Position numbers and translations under genes: made by a program. Under the pieces are notes generated by a model, which saw nothing but the letters and a program-made list of their open reading frames with translations, was not told the origin of the DNA and did no database searches. Below, one piece after another: positions 1 through 5,290 of a stretch of DNA of 5,579 nt. Numbering within the stretch: the first letter of the stretch is position 1; each line of letters starts with the position of its first letter. The stretch is from Bacteroidales bacterium. Lineage in GTDB: Bacteria; Bacteroidota; Bacteroidia; Bacteroidales; UBA1556. The stretch is taken from NCBI GenBank assembly GCA_029935325.1, contig JAOZKO010000195.1, positions 1 through 5,579 on the forward strand. The letters run 5' to 3'.

Positions 1-275
1 TAAACAAAAAACATTCGCATTTTAGGAACTTCCTTTATGGTGGTTCTGATAGTTAAAAGGTCGTCATATTTGCCAGGTTTAAAATATTTCAGATTCATGC
101 TTATCACTGGCATCATTACTTTTCTTTCTTCAAGCTGATGATAGGATGTGCCTAGTTGTCGCAATGCCTCAGTTCGCCCTACTTCAAAAAATGTAGGGTA
201 ATTGCCGTAATAAACATATCCCATTTGATCTGTTTCAGCATAGCGTACTCTTATGTTTGTTTCCGATATATACAT
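1..275 (-). CDS. Acyl-CoA thioesterase, 4HBT family (YbgC/FadM-like), 3' end missing
   Basis: Reading the minus strand from the ATG at 275-273 gives 91 uninterrupted codons to the window edge, so the C-terminal part lies outside. The start MYISETNIRVRYAETDQMGY, followed by VYYGNYPTFFEVGRTEALR, is the classic N-terminus of the single-hotdog 4HBT thioesterases. Asp16 in the ETD motif matches the catalytic Asp of YbgC-type enzymes, and the YGNY and E-x-G-R-T-E-x-L-R segments build the central helix and active site. Later residues (VMPVISMNLKYFKPGKYDDLL) match the second strand region. Family members hydrolyse acyl-CoA or acyl-ACP thioesters in the cytosol, and the exact substrate cannot be read from sequence. 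The full family length is about 130-145 residues, so roughly a third is missing. It is transcribed divergently from the nucleotidase operon, from a -7 box about 30 bp upstream. Confidence 0.9.
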   Translation of the reverse strand, partial: MYISETNIRVRYAETDQMGYVYYGNYPTFFEVGRTEALRQLGTSYHQLEERKVMMPVISMNLKYFKPGKYDDLLTIRTTIKEVPKMRMFFV

Positions 276-304
276 TGGATAATACTTTTTAATTTATTAA
301 ACAC

Positions 305-332
305 CAAAAGTACTATATTTGTGTTATTCAAA
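305..332 (-). promoter_or_regulatory. Candidate Bacteroidota promoter for the thioesterase gene
   Basis: On the minus strand, 312-305 reads TACTTTTG, a full match to the Bacteroidota sigma -7 consensus TAnnTTTG. A TTTG, usable as the -33 element, lies on the same strand at 332-329. The spacer is 16 bp, somewhat shorter than usual, so the -33 assignment is less certain. A start site a few bases past 305 would give a leader of about 20-25 nt before the ATG at 275. The box abuts the plus-strand -7 box at 314-321. Confidence 0.45.
314..321 (+). promoter_or_regulatory. Candidate -7 promoter box for the nucleotidase operon
   Basis: TATATTTG at 314-321 matches TAnnTTTG fully. No TTTG lies at the expected -33 distance, only T-rich sequence around 286-295, so the upstream element is weak. 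Transcription would begin near 326-328. That leaves only about 5-7 nt before the ATG at 333, or about 15 nt before the ATG at 342, which favours the later start or a nearly leaderless mRNA. Confidence 0.45.
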
Positions 333-341
333 ATGTATCCA

Positions 342-1148
342 ATGAAAACTATTAAAGTATTTTTATTTTTAGTGCTGCTTACTTTTGTCACAGCCTGTGA
401 ACATGGTGAGTATCATAAGCAAAACAATGCCACAAATGGTGAGTATATCGCTGTTATATTAGATTCAACACAGGTGATAAGCCCAGAATATGCCGAGCTG
501 ATAAAGCCCTATAGGCGGAAAATGGATAGCGCAATGAACCAAGAAGTGGCTTATTCGAATAAAGAGTATTTTAAGAAAAAGCCCAATGGACTTTTAAATA
601 ATCTGGTAACAGATATATTATTGGAGGAACTAAAGAAAGCAAGCGATATTAATATTGATTTTTGTTTGTTGAATTATGGTGGCCTACGCAGACCTTTGCC
701 CGCTGGCAAGATTATCAAGTCTGATATCTTTCAGCTAATGCCCTTCGAAAATGAGGCTGTATTGGTTAAGCTAAAGCCTGTGGCGATGCACGATTTATTC
801 CGATATATCTTTTTATCAGGAGGGCAGCCAGTATCTGATATTGAAATGCATTTTGAAGACTCCATTATTCAGAAAGCTTTAATCAGTGGCCAAGCATGGG
901 ATTCATTACGCTCATATTGGGTATTGACTTCTGATTATACAGCAAACGGAGGAGATAAAATGAGTTTTTTTGCACAACGCGATACAATGATATTAACATC
1001 TATTCTAATACGAGATGCAATATTTAAGCATTTAGATAGCCTGCAAAAGAATGATATAATATTAAGTGCAGATACCACAGAACGAATATTTTTTAAAAGC
1101 ACCGAGCAAACAAACAACAAACAAGAAACGCCAAACACAAAACAATGA
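342..1148 (+). CDS. Lipoprotein with 5'-nucleotidase C-terminal domain
   Basis: This 268-residue protein starts MKTIKVFLFLVLLTFVTAC, a lipoprotein signal peptide with lipobox VTA-Cys19, so it should be exported and lipid-anchored. The rest matches the substrate-binding domain of the 5'-nucleotidase family (5_nucleotid_C): KPNGLLNNLVTD at 80-91, NYGGLRRPLPAG from 111 (the N-x-G-G-x-R nucleotide-binding loop), QLMPFENE ending at 138, and YWVLTSDYTANGGD at 192-205. No catalytic metallophosphoesterase domain is present. That domain is in the next gene, which overlaps by 4 bp (ATGA), so the two are probably co-translated partners. An in-frame ATG at 333 is an alternative start. Longer in-frame extensions upstream overlap the thioesterase gene and hide the signal peptide, so they were rejected. 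The last ~12 codons lie in a 7-bp-period AAC repeat and look like a low-complexity tail. Domain assignment is confident; the physiological nucleotide is unknown. Confidence 0.88.
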   Translation: MKTIKVFLFLVLLTFVTACEHGEYHKQNNATNGEYIAVILDSTQVISPEYAELIKPYRRKMDSAMNQEVAYSNKEYFKKKPNGLLNNLVTDILLEELKKASDINIDFCLLNYGGLRRPLPAGKIIKSDIFQLMPFENEAVLVKLKPVAMHDLFRYIFLSGGQPVSDIEMHFEDSIIQKALISGQAWDSLRSYWVLTSDYTANGGDKMSFFAQRDTMILTSILIRDAIFKHLDSLQKNDIILSADTTERIFFKSTEQTNNKQETPNTKQ

Positions 1149-1154
1149 ACACCA
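1113..1154. repeat. Heptamer-period AAC repeat spanning a gene junction
   Basis: AAC recurs at exactly 7-bp steps at 1113, 1120, 1127, 1134, 1141 and 1148, giving six degenerate heptamers of the form AACnnnn (AACAACA, AACAAGA, AACGCCA and so on). The array encodes the Asn/Lys/Gln/Thr-rich tail of the lipoprotein. It also supplies the TGA stop and the ATG of the next gene: the fifth heptamer is AACAATG. The first two units differ by one base each from the units at 3769-3782. Confidence 0.6.
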
Positions 1155-2086
1155 TATATAATAGGAGGAAATTTTTGAAAACTGCAGGCGGTATTGGCTT
1201 AATCAGTCTGCTTGCTCCAGTGGGAATGTCGTTATTGTCGGCAAAAAGCAAGGATGAAATTAGGCTTATAATATTAAGTACTAATGATGTTCATAGCAGA
1301 ATTGATCCTTTTCCACAGAATGACAAAAGGAATGCAGGTATGGGTGGTTTCGCACAAAGAGCAACCATTGTAGATGAGATTCGCCAAGACCATGAGCATG
1401 TATTATTGCTTGATGCTGGAGATATTTTTCAGGGTACACCTTATTTTAATATGTTTGGGGGTAAGTTAGAATTTGAGCTAATGAGTAAAATGGCTTATGA
1501 TGCTGCAACTATGGGTAATCACGATTTTGATAATGGCTTAGAAGGATTTAAAAAACAATTACCCTATGCTAAATTTCCATTTGTTTGTTCTAATTACGAT
1601 TTTAGCAATACTATATTAAAGGACAAAACCTCACCTTATATAATAATAGATAAAGGTCCTCTTAAAATAGGAATAATAGGAGTGGGAATAGAATTAGCAG
1701 GATTGGTAAGTGATAAGAATTATAGGGAAACTATTTATTTAGATCCAGTAATTCAGGCAAATAAGTATGCCAAAGTTTTGAAAGACAAAGAATGTGACTT
1801 GGTAATTTGCATTTCACATTTAGGTTTTGAATATAAAGGTAAAAAAGTAAGTGATAAAACTCTTGCTGCAAGTTCAAAAAACATAGATTATATTATAGGC
1901 GGGCATACTCATACATTTATGGATTCTCCAGCAGAAGTTTTTAATCTTGATAATGAAAAAGTTATAATTAGTCAGGCAGGTTGGGGAGGAATTAATCTGG
2001 GTAAAATGGATGTGATTTTCTCGAAAAATAGAAGTGAAAAAATCAGCCTTACATATACGACAAAAAAAATTAAAAGTCAAGGGTAA
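1145..2086 (+). CDS. Tat-exported metallophosphoesterase, catalytic half of a split 5'-nucleotidase
   Basis: This 313-residue protein begins with a twin-arginine signal, NRRKFLKTAGG at 6-16, then a hydrophobic stretch to about residue 33, so it is probably exported folded by Tat. The rest is the dinuclear-metal calcineurin-like phosphoesterase domain of the 5'-nucleotidase/UshA family. Visible metal and catalytic motifs are TNDVH (Asp48, His50), DAGDIFQG (Asp93), MGNHDFDNG (Asn125, His126), ISHLG (His225) and GGHTHTF (His254, His256). All five blocks are intact. Family enzymes hydrolyse nucleoside monophosphates, UDP-sugars or related phosphoesters. Full-length relatives are about 520-550 residues with a C-terminal binding domain. 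Here the protein ends just after the catalytic domain, and the missing domain is encoded immediately upstream, so order is reversed relative to the fused enzyme. The ATG overlaps the upstream stop, and AGGAGG at 1164-1169 is simply the codons for the two arginines. Confidence 0.92.
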   Translation: MNTIYNRRKFLKTAGGIGLISLLAPVGMSLLSAKSKDEIRLIILSTNDVHSRIDPFPQNDKRNAGMGGFAQRATIVDEIRQDHEHVLLLDAGDIFQGTPYFNMFGGKLEFELMSKMAYDAATMGNHDFDNGLEGFKKQLPYAKFPFVCSNYDFSNTILKDKTSPYIIIDKGPLKIGIIGVGIELAGLVSDKNYRETIYLDPVIQANKYAKVLKDKECDLVICISHLGFEYKGKKVSDKTLAASSKNIDYIIGGHTHTFMDSPAEVFNLDNEKVIISQAGWGGINLGKMDVIFSKNRSEKISLTYTTKKIKSQG

Positions 2087-2099
2087 ATAAATTTTTTTT
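2062..2099 (+). terminator. All-A/T inverted repeat at the operon end, weak terminator candidate
   Basis: A perfect 10-bp inverted repeat, AAAAAAAATT at 2062-2071 and AATTTTTTTT at 2090-2099, straddles the stop codon with an 18-nt loop. It ends in a run of eight T. The stem contains no G or C, so it would be a poor intrinsic terminator, and it may be only an A-tract/T-tract coincidence. No better terminator is visible between this gene and dnaA, so read-through into dnaA is possible. Confidence 0.25.
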
Positions 2100-2115
2100 C
2101 AAACTTTTTTACTCA

Positions 2116-2123
2116 CATATTTG
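2116..2123 (+). promoter_or_regulatory. Weak candidate -7 box for dnaA
   Basis: CATATTTG matches TAnnTTTG except for its first base and is the best candidate in the dnaA leader. No convincing -33 TTTG is present, only the T-runs at 2092-2099. It would give a leader of roughly 120 nt. It overlaps the DnaA-box-like TTACTCACA at 2109-2117, the arrangement expected for autorepression. Confidence 0.22.
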
Positions 2124-2130
2124 CCCTTGT

Positions 2131-2226
2131 AAAGGAGGGGAAGTGAGTGTGAATATAACAGTTTTATTAACAGTGAATTATTCAAATACTAGAAATCCGA
2201 TTTACCAACTCGACAATAGTGGATAA
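2131..2226 (+). other. Strong Shine-Dalgarno-like site and possible 27-codon leader ORF
   Basis: AAAGGAGG at 2131-2138 is an ideal Shine-Dalgarno sequence, followed 4 nt later by GTG at 2143. That opens a 27-codon frame (MSVNITVLLTVNYSNTRNPI, then YQLDNSG) ending at TAA 2224-2226, inside the last DnaA-box-like site. No protein family is recognised. The purine run could instead be chance or an RNA regulatory site. Confidence 0.18.
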
Positions 2227-2253
2227 AACAGAACATTGAATTTAAGATATAAT

Positions 2254-3678
2254 ATGACAAAAGATTTTAATGCCGTTTGGAATAATTGCCTACAAGTTAT
2301 TCGAGATAATATCAGTTTTCAAGCATATAAAACTTGGTTTGGACCTATCAAAGCTATTAAGCTTAATGATAACGTTTTAACAATACAGGTTCCTAGTCAG
2401 TTTTTTTATGAATGGATAGAAGAGAACTATATTCATTTATTACGAAAAACCATCAAGAAAGAGCTTGGTAAAGAAGGTCAGTTGGAGTACAGTATTATTA
2501 TGAGCAATAAAGATAAGTTTGCAGTAAATTTACCAATGACAAACAGAAATGCCACAAAAAATAAGTCAACTAATATGCCTATTGATTTAAACAAAGAAAA
2601 GTCGAAAGCTTTCCCAAATCCTTTTATTATTCCTGGTCTTAAAAAGATTAAGGTAAATTCTCAGTTGAATGAAAACTCCTCTTTTGAGAATTTTGTAGAA
2701 GGAGATTGCAATCGCCTTGCCCGATCAGCTGGTTATGCCGTAGCTAAAAACCCTGGAAAAACATCATTTAATCCTCTATTCCTTTATAGTAATACTGGTT
2801 TAGGTAAAACGCATTTGTCACAAGCTATAGGGCTTGAGGTCAAGAGCAATTTTCCTGATAAAACTGTACTATATGTTCGTGCTGAGCAGTTCTTAAGTCA
2901 GTTTATTGATGCTGTTCAGAATAATAGCACCAATGATTTTATTCACTTCTATCAAATGATTGATGTTTTGATTATTGATGATATCCATGTGTTTGCTGGT
3001 AAAGATAAAACACAAGATATTTTCTTTAATATATTTAACCACTTACATCAAAATGGCAAGCAATTGGTAATTACTTCGGATAAACCACCAGTTGATTTAG
3101 CAGGTATCAAACCTCGCCTACTTTCTCGTTTTAAATGGGGATTAGCAGCAGATTTGCAAACTCCAGATTTGGAAACTAGAATAGCTATCTTGAACCAGAA
3201 GCTTTATAAAGATGGTTTGGATATGCCAGAGGATGTGATTGAGTACTTAGCTTATAGTATTTCGTCAAATGTGCGTGAGCTTGAAGGAGCAATGGTTTCT
3301 ATATTAGCACAATCGTCATTAAACAAAAAAGCCATTAATCTTGATTTGGCTCGTAATATGATTGATAAGTTTGTGAAGAATACTACTCGCGAAATTTCCA
3401 TCGATTATATTCAGAAAGTAGTAAGCGATTATTTTAATATCCCTGTGGATGTTATTAATTCCAAAACAAGAAAAAGAGAGATAGTGCAGGCGCGTCAGAT
3501 TGCCATGTATTTTTCTAAAAAATATACCAAGTCATCATTGGCAACTATCGGTATTCATTGTGGAAATAAAGACCATGCTACTGTATTGCATGCCTGTCGT
3601 ACGGTAAATAATTTACTAGATACCGACAAGCAATTCCGCTCCTATGTGGGTGATATTGAAAAGAAAATTAAAATTTAA
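2254..3678 (+). CDS. dnaA: Chromosomal replication initiator protein DnaA
   Basis: This 474-residue cytosolic AAA+ ATPase binds DnaA boxes, melts oriC and loads the helicase. The ATG at 2254 (MTKDFNAVWNNCLQVIRDN) is preferred to the TTG at 2236 because domain I homology starts there. Domain I spans about 1-85, a Lys/Asn-rich linker about 86-140, AAA+ domain III about 141-345 and DNA-binding domain IV about 375-474. The Walker A motif is SNTGLGKT at 179-186, with Ser179 where P-loops have Gly. Walker B is LIIDDIH (Asp242, Asp243), sensor 1 is ITSD at 273-276, the box VII arginine finger is Arg292 in RLLSRF, and sensor 2 is Arg341 in NVRELEGA. The helix-turn-helix signature is CGNKDHATVLHAC at 436-448. 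Near-consensus DnaA boxes lie upstream and a strong terminator follows, suggesting a monocistronic, possibly autoregulated unit. Length is normal for the family. Confidence 0.97.
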   Translation: MTKDFNAVWNNCLQVIRDNISFQAYKTWFGPIKAIKLNDNVLTIQVPSQFFYEWIEENYIHLLRKTIKKELGKEGQLEYSIIMSNKDKFAVNLPMTNRNATKNKSTNMPIDLNKEKSKAFPNPFIIPGLKKIKVNSQLNENSSFENFVEGDCNRLARSAGYAVAKNPGKTSFNPLFLYSNTGLGKTHLSQAIGLEVKSNFPDKTVLYVRAEQFLSQFIDAVQNNSTNDFIHFYQMIDVLIIDDIHVFAGKDKTQDIFFNIFNHLHQNGKQLVITSDKPPVDLAGIKPRLLSRFKWGLAADLQTPDLETRIAILNQKLYKDGLDMPEDVIEYLAYSISSNVRELEGAMVSILAQSSLNKKAINLDLARNMIDKFVKNTTREISIDYIQKVVSDYFNIPVDVINSKTRKREIVQARQIAMYFSKKYTKSSLATIGIHCGNKDHATVLHACRTVNNLLDTDKQFRSYVGDIEKKIKI

Positions 3679-3715
3679 GGAGAGAAATAATAACTTCTTT
3701 TTAAAACAAAATAAT

Positions 3716-3748
3716 AAAAAAGCTACTCCTTGGAGTGGCTTTTTTTTG
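3716..3748 (+). terminator. Rho-independent terminator of dnaA
   Basis: A 9-bp stem, AGCTACTCC at 3721-3729 with GGAGTGGCT at 3732-3740 (one G-T wobble), is followed by an unbroken T-run to 3747. Five A residues precede the stem, so it could also work in the opposite direction. It lies 37 bp after the dnaA stop and separates dnaA from the repeats and dinB. Confidence 0.9.
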
Positions 3749-3767
3749 TTTTGGATGTTGAAGTCTC

Positions 3768-3803
3768 AAACAACGAACAAGGAATAACAAACACCCATCC
3801 CAA
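3768..3803. repeat. Heptamer-period repeat array, left part
   Basis: Five degenerate 7-bp units (AAACAAC, GAACAAG, GAATAAC, AAACACC, CATCCCA) end in TCCCAA at 3798-3803. The array continues in the same register after the palindromic element (4015-4061) if the element and one TCCCAA copy are removed. It also resembles the array at 1113-1154. Confidence 0.6.
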
Positions 3804-4014
3804 TAGCGAAGGCTTCGCTCATTTGTTCAGCGGACTTAGGCGTTGTAAAACAATAACTACTCATTTTTAACTTGTTCTTTTGCTTTTTATCTTCTTTACT
3901 AAATCATTGTATAAACGTGGCTATACGCAAATTTATTAAATTGCTAAAAAGCAAAATAACTTCGTTAAATTCTAAGCATTTATTATTTTACAATGCCTTA
4001 TCGAAGGCTTCGCT
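3804..4014. mobile_element. 211-bp imperfect palindrome, MITE-like, no coding capacity
   Basis: The two halves pair in strict nested order: 3805-3817 with 4002-4014 (12 of 13), 3836-3856 with 3980-4000 (18 of 21), 3866-3871 with 3964-3969 (6 of 6), 3874-3891 with 3943-3960 (16 of 18), 3900-3904 with 3931-3935 (5 of 5) and 3909-3913 with 3922-3926 (5 of 5), leaving an 8-nt apical loop. The ends read AGCGAAG and CTTCGCT, and each end is itself a small palindrome around AAGGCTT. TCCCAA flanks the element at 3798-3803 and 4015-4020, resembling a target-site duplication. The left arm has about 18 unpaired bases at 3818-3835. No transposase or credible ORF lies inside. The sequence supports a long fold-back strongly. 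Mobility is inferred, and a structured RNA or a chromosomal hairpin are alternatives. Confidence 0.55.
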
Positions 4015-4061
4015 TCCCAAACAACGAACCAACTCCCAACTCCGAACTCCGAATTCCAAAC
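4015..4061. repeat. Heptamer-period repeat array, right part
   Basis: After TCCCAA at 4015-4020, clean 7-bp units follow: AACCAAC at 4027, TCCCAAC at 4034, TCCGAAC at 4041, TCCGAAT at 4048 and TCCAAAC at 4055. The 12-mer CAAACAACGAAC at 4018-4029 is an exact copy of 3767-3778 in the left part. Nothing here suggests coding. Confidence 0.65.
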
Positions 4062-4092
4062 CAAAAAAAGCGTATATTACAATCCTAAAAAC

Positions 4093-4107
4093 GATTAAAA
4101 TATAATC
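4093..4107. promoter_or_regulatory. Small inverted repeat before dinB, possible operator
   Basis: GATTA at 4093-4097 and TAATC at 4103-4107 form a perfect 5-bp inverted repeat with a 5-bp spacer, 12 bp before the dinB ATG. TATAAT also occurs twice (4101-4106 and 4111-4116). The site could bind a repressor, but the region is extremely AT-rich and such a short repeat may be chance. No recognised LexA box or clear TAnnTTTG promoter is visible here. Confidence 0.2.
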
Positions 4108-4119
4108 AAGTATAATATA

Positions 4120-5256
4120 ATGGATAGAACAATAGCCCACTTTGATTTGGATACTTTTTTTGTCTCTGTTGAGCGGCTGCTAAATAGTAAGTTGCAACGC
4201 CTTCCTGTAATTATTGGTGGCATGGGAGATAGGGGGGTGGTTTCTAGTTGCAGTTATGAGGCGAGGCAATTTGGAGTGCATTCGGGTATGCCAATGCGGA
4301 TGGCTCGCCACCTTTGCAGCGATGCGGCATATATTCGTGGCGATATGGATCAGTACACAAAGTATTCGCGATTAGTAACAGATATTATTTCAGATTCTGC
4401 TCCATTTTACGAAAAGGCATCCATTGACGAGCATTATTTGGATATTACTGGTATGGATAGGTTTTTTGGGAGTCATAAGTGGACTACGGAACTTCGTGAG
4501 CGGATTATTAGAGAAAGTGGCCTGCCAATTTCTTTTGGCCTATCGGTTAACAAAACGGTAGCAAAAATAGCAACAGGAGAAGCAAAACCAAATGGTGAGC
4601 TTTTTGTTGACCAACAGCAAATCCGTAATTTTCTCGATCCACTTAGTATCCGCAAAATACCCATGTTAGGAAAACAAGCTCACCAAAAGCTTATGCGAAT
4701 GGGAGTTGGTACTATATTGACCTTGCGGCAGATGCCTCCTGAGATGCTTACCTATGTGATGGGGAAGAATGGCTTATCAGTTTGGAAAAAAGCTAATGGT
4801 GTGGATTCTTCACCTGTGATACAGTATTCGGAGCGAAAGTCAATAAGTACTGAGCGCACATTTCAGCAAGATTCCATAGATGTGAAGCATCTTAATGAGC
4901 TCCTTATTGGTATGGCTGAGCGGCTTGCTTTCGATTTGCGTAAAAAAATAAAATTATGCTCAGTTATTACTCTTAAAATTAGATACTCAAATTTTGATAC
5001 ACATACTTTGCAAAAGCGGATTGCTTATACTTCTTTTGATCATATTATTATTGAAGTAGTTCGGGAGCTTTTTATACGGCTTTATACTCGGCGTATGCTT
5101 GTGCGATTAATAGGAGTGAAATTGTCTGGACTGATTGAGGGAGTTCAACAATTGGATCTTTTTGAGCATACCGAAGAAATGGTAAATCTATATCAGGCGA
5201 TGGATGTTATTCGAAAACGATATGGAAATAAGGCTATACGGCGTGCTGTGTTTTAA
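4120..5256 (+). CDS. dinB: DNA polymerase IV, Y-family translesion polymerase
   Basis: This 378-residue protein is a complete, error-prone polymerase that copies past damaged bases. The palm carries the catalytic acidic residues: Asp9 in HFDLDTFF and Asp103-Glu104 in SIDEHYLDIT. Phe14 aligns with the steric gate that excludes ribonucleotides. SCSYEARQFGVHSGMPM at 43-59 is the finger region that contacts the incoming nucleotide. The thumb helix-hairpin-helix region is near 172-205 (IRKIPMLGKQAHQKLMRMGV). The little-finger domain runs from about 240 to 340. QLDLF at 344-348 is a canonical beta-clamp-binding motif; it lies 30 residues before the C-terminus, and the protein ends KRYGNKAIRRAVF. 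The length is slightly above that of E. coli Pol IV (about 350). The ATG at 4120 has no Shine-Dalgarno sequence. It is separated from dnaA by a terminator and 441 bp of repeats, so it is probably transcribed alone. No terminator follows it. Confidence 0.96.
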   Translation: MDRTIAHFDLDTFFVSVERLLNSKLQRLPVIIGGMGDRGVVSSCSYEARQFGVHSGMPMRMARHLCSDAAYIRGDMDQYTKYSRLVTDIISDSAPFYEKASIDEHYLDITGMDRFFGSHKWTTELRERIIRESGLPISFGLSVNKTVAKIATGEAKPNGELFVDQQQIRNFLDPLSIRKIPMLGKQAHQKLMRMGVGTILTLRQMPPEMLTYVMGKNGLSVWKKANGVDSSPVIQYSERKSISTERTFQQDSIDVKHLNELLIGMAERLAFDLRKKIKLCSVITLKIRYSNFDTHTLQKRIAYTSFDHIIIEVVRELFIRLYTRRMLVRLIGVKLSGLIEGVQQLDLFEHTEEMVNLYQAMDVIRKRYGNKAIRRAVF

Positions 5257-5290
5257 GGCTAAAAGGCGAAGTTGAGATGGGGTGATGGGG

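Larger units (their letters stand above)
2109..2226. promoter_or_regulatory. Cluster of DnaA-box-like 9-mers in the dnaA leader
   Basis: Against the consensus TTATnCACA, three 9-mers have a single mismatch: TTACTCACA at 2109-2117 (plus), ATATTCACA at 2148-2156 (minus) and TTATCCACT at 2218-2226 (minus). A fourth, TAATTCACT at 2172-2180 (minus), has two mismatches. The last full box sits 27 bp before the dnaA ATG. This could be an autoregulatory region or part of oriC. AT-rich DNA at 2087-2111 could serve as an unwinding region. No box is perfect, so confidence is moderate. Confidence 0.4.

Noticed and set aside
156..341. Extended N-terminus of the lipoprotein ORF from the ATG at 156
   Set aside because: It overlaps the thioesterase gene on the other strand, would bury the lipoprotein signal peptide internally, and starts upstream of the promoter box at 314-321.
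1164..1169. AGGAGG just inside the metallophosphatase gene as a Shine-Dalgarno for a later start
   Set aside because: It encodes the two arginines of the Tat motif. A start at the following TTG would remove that signal.
1874..2080. Minus-strand ORFs at 935-1138, 1874-2080 and 4473-4664
   Set aside because: They lie opposite well-supported genes, have no recognisable domain or promoter, and are explained as reverse-frame shadows.
3865..3970. Integron attC-like site (GTTAAAT fits GTTRRRY; TTTTAAC nearly fits RYYYAAC)
   Set aside because: The left box fails at its first base, the internal loop next to the boxes (2 and 3 nt) does not fit attC geometry, and no integrase or cassette is present. 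A covariance search for attC would settle it.
4073..4080. TATATTAC as a dinB -7 promoter box
   Set aside because: It mismatches TAnnTTTG at the last two positions and lacks a -33 partner, so it is too weak to annotate.
3872..4105. 77-codon plus-strand ORF between dnaA and dinB
   Set aside because: It starts at TTG, consists of one half of the palindrome plus heptamer repeats, is Lys/Leu/Ser low-complexity and resembles no family.
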